A DNA stretch of 43,585 nucleotides from REEB76 sp049698775 (GTDB taxonomy: Bacteria > Pseudomonadota > Gammaproteobacteria > Natronospirales > REEB76): positions 1 to 43,585 of the forward strand of contig JBAVYM010000070.1 in the NCBI GenBank assembly GCA_049698775.1, given 5' to 3'. A model generated the notes under the pieces. The model made no database searches. It saw only the letters and a list, made by a program, of their open reading frames with translations, and was not told the DNA's origin. Every line of letters starts with the position of its first letter. Positions within the stretch are counted from its first letter, which is position 1. The position numbers and the translations under genes were made by a program. This document shows, piece after piece, positions 1 through 8,352 of the stretch.

Positions 1-97
1 AGCAATATGGAACCCAAAATTATATTTAGACTTGATTTTTGTACGTGAAACCTCTTCATACAAATGATTCATCCATAATCAGTACGGGCAAGGTTAC
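1..97. other. AT-rich end of window, no gene seen
   Basis: This AT-rich stretch lies downstream of the minus-strand methyltransferase that stops at 98. I see no convincing reading frame, hairpin terminator or repeat in it. The polysaccharide locus probably continues beyond the window edge. Confidence 0.5.
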
Positions 98-772
98 TTA
101 AGTATTTGAATAGACGGTAAAGCGACTTTCACGAATCAAATATTCTTTTCTAGTCCTGAAGAGACCATATTCCCTCAATACCTCGTCATGTACTGGATTA
201 TTATAAATAAAGTAAACCACTCTGTTAGCGAACTGCAAAGATTTAATGATGTTTTCCAACACCTTGCTGATAATGACTGCATCAAACGGATTAAACAGAA
301 AGAACACGTGTTCGTCTGCCTTTACGACATAGCTGGCCACATCACCTTCAAGAACCGAGATATCCTTATGCAGGGAGGCTAAGTCCTGGAACTTCTCGAT
401 GTTTGCCCGGGCTTGGCGGCAAAGATTTGGGGAGAACTCCACACCACGAATCACACGAAAATTGAATCGCGATGCCAACAACAGAACCCGACCCTTACCA
501 CAACCAAAATCCACGAAGCCAAGTCCAGCCGGCAGCCGCAGTGTGTCCATCAGGCCAATAAAAGCACGTATATGGGTTGGCTGGTAACCCTGGGCACGGC
601 CCCGATTGATGCCAATGACATTCAAAGATTCGATATCTTGACGGCGCGTGGTATCAATACCGTAGCGAAGATCAAAACAATAGTCCTCGCAATATGCCCA
701 CATGAGTTTACATGTCCGCAGAAGACCTCTCTTGCCCAAGGATCTTGCAGTCGCCACCAGCTTTGATATCAC
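98..772 (-). CDS. class I SAM-dependent methyltransferase, polysaccharide locus
   Basis: A 224-residue Rossmann-fold methyltransferase. Motif I VDFGCGKGR lies at residues 87-95, an acidic motif II (GVEFS) at 110-114, EGDV at 142-145 and FLFNPFD at 158-164; the last is the position where N/DPP-like motifs occur in methyltransferases. I chose the GTG at 770-772 because AAAGG lies 8 nt upstream; the ATG at 777-779 is out of frame. It follows the phosphoglycosyl transferase after a 92-nt gap and is the last gene of the surface-glycan block in this window. O-methylation of a sugar is a reasonable inference, but the substrate cannot be read from the sequence. The gene is more AT-rich than the rest of the locus. 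Confidence 0.8.
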   Translation of the reverse strand: MISKLVATARSLGKRGLLRTCKLMWAYCEDYCFDLRYGIDTTRRQDIESLNVIGINRGRAQGYQPTHIRAFIGLMDTLRLPAGLGFVDFGCGKGRVLLLASRFNFRVIRGVEFSPNLCRQARANIEKFQDLASLHKDISVLEGDVASYVVKADEHVFFLFNPFDAVIISKVLENIIKSLQFANRVVYFIYNNPVHDEVLREYGLFRTRKEYLIRESRFTVYSNT

Positions 773-864
773 GTTTCATGCCTTTGAATTTTAGAAATCC
801 GCATCTCGACGTTTGATCTCACAATTCTACGCCCATTGATACTGATCAGGCATGTAAATAGCCA

Positions 865-1461
865 TCAGGCCAGCAGTTTACGCAAGGTTAGCAGCATCAC
901 CCTCATATCGCTCCACAATGTGGCATGTTGTGCGTACTCCAGATTGATCCGTATTTTTTCCGGCATGATGATTTCCATATATAAGCGCTCTGGATCCGGA
1001 CTTTTGGATAATAAGCGGCTTTCGTCACGGTAAGCAATGGATGCCGGATCGGTTATGCCGGGCATCAAGTCGAGTACCTTCCGCTGCTCGGCGTTGTAGA
1101 GTGCTACGTACTTGGCCACCTCGGGGCGCGGGCCCACAAGACTCATGTGACCAATCAGTACATTCAGCAACTGTGGAAGTTCGTCAAGCTTGTACTTGCG
1201 CAACATTCCGCCTATGCGGGTGATACGCGGATCACCCTCTACTGTGAGCTGACCGCCCAACATGGCGGCATCCTGTACCATCGAGCGGAATTTCCACATA
1301 TGAAACGGCCGACCTCCCAGACCGATGCGTTCCTGCCGGAAGAACACCGGCCCCCGGTCTTTCAGTTTGGCGGTCGCAGCTACCACCAGGAAAACGGGGA
1401 TACACAGGATCACACCGAACGTTGCAATTAGAATGTCGAAACTGCGCTTGGAAACGCTCAT
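865..1461 (-). CDS. PglC/WcaJ-type initiating phosphoglycosyl transferase
   Basis: A 198-residue bacterial sugar transferase (PF02397 type). It would move a sugar-1-phosphate from a UDP-sugar to undecaprenyl phosphate at the inner face of the cytoplasmic membrane, starting glycan assembly. Visible features are the N-terminal re-entrant hydrophobic helix (about 8-31), FRQERIG at 41-47, KFRSM at 57-61, the catalytic Asp-Glu pair in KLDELPQ (D93, E94) and SLVGPRPE at 107-114. The usual PGITG motif reads PGITDPA here. The length fits the short, single-domain PglC class and not the long WbaP/WcaJ class. The ATG at 1459-1461 overlaps the stop of the upstream aminotransferase as ATGA. With an aminotransferase beside it, a 4-amino-6-deoxy sugar phosphate (bacillosamine-like) is a plausible substrate; this is inference. 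Confidence 0.93.
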   Translation of the reverse strand: MSVSKRSFDILIATFGVILCIPVFLVVAATAKLKDRGPVFFRQERIGLGGRPFHMWKFRSMVQDAAMLGGQLTVEGDPRITRIGGMLRKYKLDELPQLLNVLIGHMSLVGPRPEVAKYVALYNAEQRKVLDLMPGITDPASIAYRDESRLLSKSPDPERLYMEIIMPEKIRINLEYAQHATLWSDMRVMLLTLRKLLA

Positions 1462-2615
1462 CGCCGGTACTTGCGGGCGATAGCCTGTATCGATCCTATG
1501 ATCCTGGTCACTTCTGCATCGCTTAAGGTCGGATACAGCGGTAGGCTCAACATTCGCTGATAGTTGCCATAGGTCACCGGAAACTGCACGGGTGTGTAGC
1601 CATATTTGTCACGGTAAAAGGGATGTAGGTGTACGGGAATGAAGTGCACAGAGGTACCGATACCACTGGCTTTCAGTTCCTCAATGAACTGGTCGCGATT
1701 TATCTTGAAGGCATCGAGATTCAAGCGCAGCACATAGAGATGCCAAGCGTGTTCAACATAACTGCGCGTTGTTGGGATCTGAAACAACTCACTCTGTGCG
1801 AAGGCTTGATTATATTTCTGCACAATGTCACGGCGGCGACGCTGGAACATCTCAAGTTTGTGCAATTGACACAGACCTAGTGCTGCCTGGATGTCGGTCA
1901 TGTTGTATTTGAAACCTGGCAGCACAACCTCATAAAACCAACTGCCTTCCTCGCCGTAACGTTTCCAGGCATCACGGCTCATCCCGTGCAGGCTTACGAC
2001 CCTGGCCTTTTCCAAAAAATCCTGTGGACCGGTTAGCGCTCCACCCTCTGCAGTAGTAAGATTCTTGGTGGCATAAAAGCTGAAGGCCACCGGATTTGTG
2101 CCTGAACCGATCATCTTTCCGCGGTATCTCGCCGGAATAGCATGGGCCGCATCTTCCAACACGTGCAGGCGATGGGATTTCGCAATGGCGTCAATCTCGT
2201 CGAGATCAGCTGGGTGGCCGGTGTAATGCACGGGAATGATGGCGCGGGTCTTAGCGGTGATGGCGGCTTTGATGTTTTCTGGGTCTATGTTGAGCGTATC
2301 GGGTTGCACATCCACCAGCACCGGCTTCGCCCCCACATGCTCGATCACGTTGACCGAAGCCGCGAAAGTCATGGGAGTGGTGATAACCTCATCCCCAGGA
2401 CCGATACCCCAAGTTACCAAGGCCGTGTGCAATGCGGCAGTGCAGGAATTGAGTGATAAGACTTCTGCAGCACCCAGGTAGTCACGCAAGGCTTCGGTGA
2501 ATTTCTGTGTTTTGGGCCCCGTGGTAATCCAATCGCTTCGCAGCGTATCTACGACAGCCTCAATCTCTTCTTTGCCGATTGCGGGACGCGCGAACGGTAT
2601 AAACGGCTCTGTCAT
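1458..2615 (-). CDS. DegT/DnrJ/EryC1/StrS-family sugar aminotransferase
   Basis: A PLP-dependent sugar aminotransferase (385 residues from the chosen start) that would transaminate a nucleotide-linked 4-keto-6-deoxy sugar. The PLP lysine is K184 in FYATKNLTTAEGG, and EDAAHA at 154-159 holds the Asp that binds the pyridine nitrogen. The frame opens at a TTG at 2648, but I prefer the ATG at 2613-2615, which has AAGG 8 nt upstream and begins directly at the family-typical MTEPFIPFARPAIG. It overlaps the following transferase as ATGA, so the two proteins are translationally coupled. The keto-sugar substrate could come from the CapD-type dehydratase at 11936-12988. PglE, PseC and perosamine synthase are relatives; the sequence alone does not separate them. 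Confidence 0.92.
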   Translation of the reverse strand: MTEPFIPFARPAIGKEEIEAVVDTLRSDWITTGPKTQKFTEALRDYLGAAEVLSLNSCTAALHTALVTWGIGPGDEVITTPMTFAASVNVIEHVGAKPVLVDVQPDTLNIDPENIKAAITAKTRAIIPVHYTGHPADLDEIDAIAKSHRLHVLEDAAHAIPARYRGKMIGSGTNPVAFSFYATKNLTTAEGGALTGPQDFLEKARVVSLHGMSRDAWKRYGEEGSWFYEVVLPGFKYNMTDIQAALGLCQLHKLEMFQRRRRDIVQKYNQAFAQSELFQIPTTRSYVEHAWHLYVLRLNLDAFKINRDQFIEELKASGIGTSVHFIPVHLHPFYRDKYGYTPVQFPVTYGNYQRMLSLPLYPTLSDAEVTRIIGSIQAIARKYRR

Positions 2616-2716
2616 GTTCATGACCTTGGAGGGTTGCGTAACGCTCAAGAAACTACGCTGGAAGCGGGTATTAAAGCCCCAAAGGGGCAGCAGATTATAA
2701 AGCAGAGCATCTCGGC

Positions 2717-2809
2717 AGTGGTGCCCACATTATACGTCCCGTATAGCTTGGCGACTTTGGTGAAAACGAGATCAAGTTTTCCATTTCCATCCATGGTCCC
2801 CACGGCAAT
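2717..2809 (-). pseudogene. in-frame FG-GAP repeat remnant after the stop of the FG-GAP gene
   Basis: Immediately downstream of the TAA (2816-2818) of the FG-GAP gene, the same reading frame continues with a recognisable FG-GAP unit (IAVGTMDGNGKLDLVFT, then AKLYGTYNVGTT). It then decays into unrelated residues up to a TGA at 2645-2647. There is no start codon context or ribosome site, so it is unlikely to be translated by itself. It is best read as debris of a neighbouring or formerly longer FG-GAP gene. Readthrough of the TAA is conceivable but would add the unit after the C-terminal sorting tail, which makes little sense. Confidence 0.6.
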
Positions 2810-2815
2810 CGCCGG

Positions 2816-4459
2816 TTATGCGCGCCGCCTTTTCCGCAAAAATATCATCCCTAGCACGCCGAGACCCAGCATATCCAAACCTCCGCCCCCGCCCTTACCC
2901 TTGCCGCCGGACTGGTTGCTGGTTGAGGCTGCCGTCAACGTCACTGTGGCAGTATTGGAAGTCATATAACCATCATTCGCATTAAAGGTAAACGAATCTC
3001 CGCTTGACGGAAAATTGGCGGCGGGAACATAGGTAAACGCTCCCGTGGAAATATCCGTGATTTGAACGGTGCCGTGGGTCGGCGCATTGACTACTGTAAA
3101 CGTCAGTGGGTTGTCCACCGGGCTACGTGCAGTCAGCATGTCATTCAGGGGCTGGGGACCATTTAATTCCTGCACCCCGAAGCTTGCATTGCTGGCTACC
3201 GGAGCCTGGTCGGGAGTACTGCTGGTATTTAGAAATACCTGGACGCCGCCATTCTGTGAAGTCATGGCTACATCCGGTAGGCCATCACCATTCAAGTCGC
3301 CAATAGCGAAGTTAAATGAGCCGGCAATATTATCACAGTTTTCATCGCCATCATTCAGCAGCGTCGGGCCAACCTGAAATGTTCCGTGACCATGGCCAAG
3401 AAGAACCTGCAGTGTTATAGACTCACAGATGTCACCCCCGTACGGAATATACATTGTGAGAAGATCCATGCGACCACCATTGTTGAAATCAGCTAAGGCA
3501 ATTTGGTTGCTAAACTGGGGCACCATTAGGCTGTACTGGCAGGTAGTGAAATTCCCATTGCCTTCATTGATCATGGTGCAAGGTCCTTCTCCTCCCATCG
3601 AGACTACCAGGTCGGGCTTGCCATCACCATTTACGTCACCGGCGATAACGCCAGGAAAGTAATTTTCACAGCTCTCCGCCGAAGTACACAGGTTTTGAGT
3701 CTGGTCGTTCGTGAAATGGCCGTTGCCGTCACCGAGAGCCCACCACACTCCGTAGAACGGAAGCACATAGGCAAGATCAAGTGTCCCATCACCTTTGATA
3801 TCAAGCAGCGTGCCCCCATCGGCCAATGCAGAATCTGCTAGCATCACCGGCTGCAAGACACCATTCTGACCGGCACCGGCATTCAGCAAAACGTGTACAT
3901 CCCCCGCACGCGCACCGTAACCCAGCGTAACCACATCAGGATAGCCATCTCCATTCAGATCGCCCACCAGAAGTTGTGTAGGTACGTATTCCCCGCTGGA
4001 CTGCCAAGTGCCAACCTGAGTCGAATAGTCATTATGTGTTTGAAAGGTGCCGTCACCGTTTCCGAGTAACACACTAACCGTGCTGGGAACCCAATCCGCC
4101 CCTTGATCAGTCGTACACAACACCACCAAATCAGGTTTTCCATCCTGGTTCATGTCCGTTATTACCACCTGCACAGGAAGGGTGCACGTGGGATAAACCG
4201 CCTGGGGTTGAAACGTGCCATCGCCGTTACCAAGCAATACACTCACGGTATTATCTAGCAGGTTGGCTACTACCAGATCCATCGTTCCGTCGCCGGTAAG
4301 ATCCCCCATCGCGACGCTATCGGGATAGTTGCCGGTAGCGTAGAGCTGGGGCGGCCCAAACGTAATAATGAGAGGATTCCCCGCAAGCGCAACGGCTGGG
4401 GTAAATAGCAAAACTAAAGCAAGTAACAACACCGCCTTCAAAACTTTCACCCTATACAT
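2816..4459 (-). CDS. secreted FG-GAP/VCBS repeat protein with GlyGly-CTERM-like tail
   Basis: A 547-residue exported protein of unknown role. A signal peptide covers residues 1-26 (basic start, Leu/Val core, likely cut after VALA). About seven FG-GAP/VCBS repeats follow, each with a calcium-loop pattern such as GDLNGDGYPD or GDVNGDGKPD and a hydrophobic strand pair; these fit a beta-propeller of the integrin alpha type. A bacterial Ig/cadherin-like domain comes next (from about PVASNASF to ATVTLT). The C-terminus has a Gly/Lys-rich linker (GGKGKGGGGG), one hydrophobic segment and a KRRRA tail. That is the layout of GlyGly-CTERM sorting signals handled by rhombosortase. AGGAGG lies 5 nt before the ATG at 4457-4459. 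Its place inside the glycan locus suggests a surface or matrix protein. FG-GAP gene fragments lie on both sides. Confidence 0.85.
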   Translation of the reverse strand: MYRVKVLKAVLLLALVLLFTPAVALAGNPLIITFGPPQLYATGNYPDSVAMGDLTGDGTMDLVVANLLDNTVSVLLGNGDGTFQPQAVYPTCTLPVQVVITDMNQDGKPDLVVLCTTDQGADWVPSTVSVLLGNGDGTFQTHNDYSTQVGTWQSSGEYVPTQLLVGDLNGDGYPDVVTLGYGARAGDVHVLLNAGAGQNGVLQPVMLADSALADGGTLLDIKGDGTLDLAYVLPFYGVWWALGDGNGHFTNDQTQNLCTSAESCENYFPGVIAGDVNGDGKPDLVVSMGGEGPCTMINEGNGNFTTCQYSLMVPQFSNQIALADFNNGGRMDLLTMYIPYGGDICESITLQVLLGHGHGTFQVGPTLLNDGDENCDNIAGSFNFAIGDLNGDGLPDVAMTSQNGGVQVFLNTSSTPDQAPVASNASFGVQELNGPQPLNDMLTARSPVDNPLTFTVVNAPTHGTVQITDISTGAFTYVPAANFPSSGDSFTFNANDGYMTSNTATVTLTAASTSNQSGGKGKGGGGGLDMLGLGVLGMIFLRKRRRA

Positions 4460-4587
4460 AGGGCCCTCCTCTAATCAAGTTCACTGCGTAAATTGCTCTA
4501 TCAGCTTTGTAAATTATGCGATAGGGAACACCTAGCAATTTAGCAGAACGATTCCTCCTGCTTCATTTTCGCAGGCACTCCTCCGTC

Positions 4588-4845
4588 TCAGCGCAAGATA
4601 AAATTGCGGCTGCGGTCGTTCAGCAAGACGTTTACCGTCAAAGTATTGCGGTCGAAGATCACCAAATCATTGACGCTATTGCCGCAAATATCTCCGGTCG
4701 CCATCGTGCAAGGCTGCTGCAAAGACGTGATGGTTTGCCCGGCGGTAAAGCTCAGCGCCACAGGCGTTGCGGCTAGTACCTCGAGCATTAGCCCCAGTGA
4801 AAGCCAGAGAATGGCTATAAGGGATACAAACCTGGCGGTTTTTAC
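4588..4845 (-). pseudogene. 5' fragment of a second FG-GAP gene, start codon apparently lost
   Basis: Reading from 4845 the frame gives a signal-peptide-like stretch (VKTARFVSLIAILWLSLGL) and then an FG-GAP unit (GDICGNSVNDLVIF, then TVNVLLNDRSRNFIL), ending at TGA 4588-4590. A perfect AAGGAG at 4853-4858 is followed 7 nt later by GTA (4843-4845), exactly where ATG or GTG should be, with an in-frame TAA just upstream. This looks like a gene with a destroyed start and a truncated body. The internal ATG at 4786-4788 would leave only 66 residues and cut the signal peptide. It is similar in type to the intact FG-GAP gene downstream. Confidence 0.6.
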
Positions 4846-4852
4846 TGATTAT

Positions 4853-4858
4853 CTCCTT
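4853..4858 (-). promoter_or_regulatory. ribosome binding site AAGGAG in front of a GTA triplet
   Basis: A consensus Shine-Dalgarno sequence placed 7 nt upstream of GTA instead of a start codon. It is the main evidence that the FG-GAP fragment at 4588-4845 once had its start here. Confidence 0.6.
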
Positions 4859-4888
4859 CAAGAATTTGGAGATTAAAATCTCATTCAG

Positions 4889-4920
4889 ATGGCGAGATGG
4901 CGAGATGGCGAGATGGCGAG
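4889..4920. repeat. four perfect tandem copies of an octamer
   Basis: ATGGCGAG is repeated exactly four times (32 bp; CTCGCCAT on the minus strand). The array lies between the stop of the GT2 gene (4939) and the ribosome site of the broken FG-GAP gene. Its position upstream of a surface-protein gene resembles repeats that vary expression by slippage, but here the downstream gene already looks dead. Confidence 0.9.
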
Positions 4921-4938
4921 TAAAACCCTACTCCATAT

Positions 4939-6084
4939 CTACTTATATGTCAAAATGGGCTTGCCGAACCAAGCCTTGAGCACACCGAACAAAAAACCGA
5001 GATTCGCCAGGCCGAAACTATAAAGTGTGCCCAAAACCGGCACGCGCAGGCGGCCACGCTCCATTGCCCACCCCACAGTTCCGCCACTCAGGATTCCGCC
5101 GGGAATGATCATATATAACCATTGCCAGCCACCGAATAGCAGACCGAGGACCAGCGCCGAAAGAAACATCAAGACGATGAAAAATGGAGACAGCCAGCGC
5201 AGCAACTTGTGCGACCAAAGTGCCAGTGCATAGCCCGGGTGCCACAATGGATTCAGCAGTTCGGGGCGCGCCCAGGTGCCGGTCCAGTTGCGCGCGGTCA
5301 TGCGAACCCGCGTGCGAAATTCCCGCTTGGGAGAAATATCCATGCGGTCGAAAGCCTGGGCTTGTTCCGCGTGCACCACCCGCCCCCCCAGAAAGGCGAC
5401 ATCCAACGGCACAATACAATCCTCTCCAATGGATGGATCCATCTCAAGCAGCAGAGCATGCCGTACTGCGAGGCAGGCACCAGACGCGATCGCCAGTATC
5501 CCCAGTCGACTCTCCAGGCGGCGCAGTTTGAGTTCGTAGTTCCAATAAAACCCCTGGCTGGCGGATAGGTCACTGTTCATATCCTGTTTGAACAGTAAAT
5601 GACCGTCTACCGCACCAATGACGGGGTCGGAGAAAGGCGAACATATTTCGTGTAGAAATGCCGCATCAAACCGTGTCGCGGCATCGGTGAAAACAACGAT
5701 GTCGCCCTTGACTTGGCGGATAGCGTCGTTCTGCGTGGCAGTTTTGCCGCCACGCGCACGCCGACGGAACAATTTCACGCGCCCATCTTCATAGCCAGTG
5801 ACGAGATCGTCTGTTCCGTCGGTGGATCCATCGGACGCAACCAGTACTTCCAATCGCCCCGCAGGAAAGTCCGTTTCCAGTACATTGGCGATCTTCTCGC
5901 GAATCTGGTGTGCCTCGTTGTGGACGGTGATGAGCACTGTCACTTTCAGTTTGGAATCCGGCCCAGTCGAATTTTGAGTTTCGCGGTGAAAGATCGCGAG
6001 GATCTGCAATACGCGCAAATAGCCATCGTAGATGTAGTACAACAGCCCTAGCGATGCCCAATAAATAACATGAATCACCGGCAT
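4939..6084 (-). CDS. membrane-bound GT2-family glycosyltransferase
   Basis: A processive-type or lipid-linked-sugar glycosyltransferase (381 residues) acting at the cytoplasmic membrane. It has one N-terminal membrane segment (about 5-30), then the GT-A domain. TVHNE is at 53-57, the nucleotide-binding ASDGSTDGT at 83-91, GGKTATQN at 112-119 and FTDA at 132-135 in the DXD position. GEDCIVPLD follows at about 218-226, with RVRMTARNW in the place of the usual QxxRW, and then about three C-terminal membrane helices. The frame is open to 6147, but the ATG at 6082-6084 is preferred: it overlaps the end of the acyltransferase gene by 10 nt and removes 21 residues that do not belong to the fold. It is the only classical sugar transferase between the PGT and the Wzz genes. 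Donor and acceptor are unknown. Confidence 0.88.
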   Translation of the reverse strand: MPVIHVIYWASLGLLYYIYDGYLRVLQILAIFHRETQNSTGPDSKLKVTVLITVHNEAHQIREKIANVLETDFPAGRLEVLVASDGSTDGTDDLVTGYEDGRVKLFRRRARGGKTATQNDAIRQVKGDIVVFTDAATRFDAAFLHEICSPFSDPVIGAVDGHLLFKQDMNSDLSASQGFYWNYELKLRRLESRLGILAIASGACLAVRHALLLEMDPSIGEDCIVPLDVAFLGGRVVHAEQAQAFDRMDISPKREFRTRVRMTARNWTGTWARPELLNPLWHPGYALALWSHKLLRWLSPFFIVLMFLSALVLGLLFGGWQWLYMIIPGGILSGGTVGWAMERGRLRVPVLGTLYSFGLANLGFLFGVLKAWFGKPILTYK

Positions 6085-6953
6085 TGCTGCTCCCGGTACC
6101 ACTGAAGCAACCCAGCCAGTTTGTCGAGATTCTCGCCATGCTGCCAAACCGGTGCGATTCCCAGCAGCACGCTAAGGATCGGTGACGGTAGCATTCTGGC
6201 CAAGGCCGGCGCGAGTTCCACGCGCTGACCAATCTCAACTTCGGAAAAACCCATGCCCCGCTTGAAATGATCGAGTGATGTCAGGTCCTTGCGGATGGAT
6301 TCCAGCCCGATGGATACCTCTCGGTAGCCACCTTTGCCAAGCGCATGCTGCAAAAAACCGTATAGGAGTACGTTATTGGGATAAATCTTCAGATGCTCGG
6401 TACTGGAACGGACAATCAGCACGTGCGCCACGGACTCCATCTCAAAAGCAATGAGATAAGCGGCAAGCCTTTCGCCCGCAAAGGCGCCCCATGCACAGGC
6501 ACCTTCCGCCTCTTCCGCGGCCGTGAAATAGCGCCGCCAATGCTCATCAAAGTCGGCGGAGATTCTGCGCTTTTGTCTTACCAGCGTTTCCCGGTTCAGG
6601 CGCAGCCCCTGCTGCGCCAGTTCTGCAAACGTGACCTCACGGACCACGCACTGTTCGAGCCCACGACGGGTCTGATTGCGCGCCTTGCCGCTCAAGCAAT
6701 GCATACCGTAATCCGGTATGGCGCAAACAAGGCGGTAGCTTTTCCGCCCTTGCCCTATCTGACATGGATATCTCACCGCCCATCCATCTTTCCCCAGTAC
6801 GTTCTTCAATATCAAATCATCCGCATTCACACTGCGCTGAAAGGGGAAGCTCGTATAGATATGGGGATGATCGTTGTACCAATGCACACCCGCTGCGGAG
6901 CGCACATTATGCCCCATTTCTTTCAAGAACCCGGCAAACCCCTCAGTGCTCAT
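6075..6953 (-). CDS. GNAT/FemAB-like acyltransferase of the glycan locus
   Basis: A 292-residue cytoplasmic protein that resembles the GNAT-fold (PF13480/FemAB-like) proteins found in exopolysaccharide clusters. The C-terminal half shows the acyltransferase pattern: CAWGAFAGERLAAYLIA (strands with the aminoacyl/acyl-CoA site), then an LLYGFLQHAL helix and the YREVSIGLES strand. I see no membrane segment or signal peptide. Acylation of an amino sugar would fit a locus with a sugar aminotransferase, but this is inferred. The ATG is at 6951-6953. The gene begins 16 nt after the flippase stop and overlaps the GT2 gene by 10 nt, so it belongs to the same transcription unit. Confidence 0.7.
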   Translation of the reverse strand: MSTEGFAGFLKEMGHNVRSAAGVHWYNDHPHIYTSFPFQRSVNADDLILKNVLGKDGWAVRYPCQIGQGRKSYRLVCAIPDYGMHCLSGKARNQTRRGLEQCVVREVTFAELAQQGLRLNRETLVRQKRRISADFDEHWRRYFTAAEEAEGACAWGAFAGERLAAYLIAFEMESVAHVLIVRSSTEHLKIYPNNVLLYGFLQHALGKGGYREVSIGLESIRKDLTSLDHFKRGMGFSEVEIGQRVELAPALARMLPSPILSVLLGIAPVWQHGENLDKLAGLLQWYREQQCR

Positions 6954-6969
6954 TGCAAACCCTCATGAT

Positions 6970-8352
6970 TCAGTGATGCAATAAATGGTGTGCACTGGCC
7001 AACACCTCATCCCTCAGGGACAGGCCGGCGCCTTTGAGCAAGAAAGTAAGCGCGAACAATCCGATGAATAACAGGATGAAAAACCAGAAATGACGGATCT
7101 TCAGTCCACCTTTCAAACGCATGAAACTGTAGCGTAGCAGCAGACCCAAGCATTCCCCAATGCCCCAGGCAACGGCGGCCTGCTCCGATTTCTGGATATT
7201 AAGTGGAATGAAAAATATCGCCATGAAAACCACAATACTGATAACAGTCGCAACTGCATCCTGCCAATTCATATTGATGGCATTCAAAGCATACTTCGCG
7301 CCGAAATTTACACTGGATATATACAGGCCCGGCATTAACAGAACCATGACAAAACCGGCATCGCGATAATCTGCACCATATAAGGTTGCGATAGCCAGCG
7401 GCGAAAGCAGTATCCCGAGGCATGTCATGGGCACAAAAAACAATGCAATCAGGCTGAATTTCTTGAAGATGAGATCACAGGCCGCCGCCATGTTTTTGGC
7501 TTCGATTGCCCGGCTCAGCGCGGGGAAAGTTGCATTGGTGATGCTAACCGCGATAAAACCAGCGGCGCCAACCAGAGAAAAGGCCGTTCCGTAAAGTGCC
7601 ACTTGATGCGTATCGCGCAGCGCATTGAGTGATAACACCCCCAGTCGTTGGTAGAAAGTCACCAGCAGAAAGGCGGCTCCAATGGGGAATGTCACCGGTA
7701 TCACTCGTTTCACCTGCTGAAAATACCAAATCAGCGTGTTTGAACCCGGGCTAAAGACAAATCGTAAAGGCGTGCTGGTTAGCTCGGCCGTGATGCGCAA
7801 GACATTGATGCCCAGCCAAACAATGAGCAGTAACGTTAACGGCACTCCCAGGTAGGCCAGACATGCCAGAACCAGCGCATACGCGACCCGGTACAGCACG
7901 ACTGACAAGGCCTCGAGGTCTAAACGTTCGCGGCCACGGAAATACCAGAGCGCAGGATCGGTAGCCGGCTGGGTACACGCGATAAAGATGCATATAAGAA
8001 TATCCGGAAAGGAAATGATCAGGGCATGGGGACCGAGCAACAGAATGATGACGGTAACAATTACCGACGATGTCAACTTGCTATACAAACTGACAAGGAA
8101 AGTATCCTGCGAAACCCCTTTAAGCGCGAACTCTCGCATTGCCCATATGCGTGTGCCGAAGTCGGAAGCCATGTCGCCCACCGCGACAAGGGCAACAGCC
8201 GTCAGAAAACCCGCATAATCATTTGCCCTGAGTATCCTGGATAACACCATCACCAGCGCAAGTTGCGCCAGCGACCCGACTGTGGTGCTACCGGCACTGA
8301 AAAGCACGTTGCGCCGGAAGGAGCGAGGCTTATATGCGGCATCCGCACTCAC
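6970..8352 (-). CDS. wzx: Wzx-like polysaccharide flippase
   Basis: A 460-residue membrane protein of the MOP/PST superfamily (PF01943/PF13440 type). It would move undecaprenyl-linked repeat units across the inner membrane. About 12-14 hydrophobic segments are spread over the whole length. The N-terminus has the family-typical short basic stretch (KPRSFRRN) followed by NVLFSAGSTTVGSLAQLALV. The GTG start (8350-8352) overlaps the stop of the polymerase gene as GTGA, which shows translational coupling. It lies directly between the polymerase and the acyltransferase, as expected in a Wzx/Wzy-dependent pathway. A lipid II or teichoic-acid flippase is an unlikely alternative given this setting. 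Confidence 0.9.
   Translation of the reverse strand: MSADAAYKPRSFRRNVLFSAGSTTVGSLAQLALVMVLSRILRANDYAGFLTAVALVAVGDMASDFGTRIWAMREFALKGVSQDTFLVSLYSKLTSSVIVTVIILLLGPHALIISFPDILICIFIACTQPATDPALWYFRGRERLDLEALSVVLYRVAYALVLACLAYLGVPLTLLLIVWLGINVLRITAELTSTPLRFVFSPGSNTLIWYFQQVKRVIPVTFPIGAAFLLVTFYQRLGVLSLNALRDTHQVALYGTAFSLVGAAGFIAVSITNATFPALSRAIEAKNMAAACDLIFKKFSLIALFFVPMTCLGILLSPLAIATLYGADYRDAGFVMVLLMPGLYISSVNFGAKYALNAINMNWQDAVATVISIVVFMAIFFIPLNIQKSEQAAVAWGIGECLGLLLRYSFMRLKGGLKIRHFWFFILLFIGLFALTFLLKGAGLSLRDEVLASAHHLLHH

Noticed and set aside
4676..4861. Short open frame starting at TTG near the FG-GAP fragment
   Set aside because: It is a different frame from the signal peptide and FG-GAP unit and shows no sensible protein features.
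4889..4920. CRISPR-like array
   Set aside because: The 8-bp units are directly adjacent with no spacers; it is a microsatellite.
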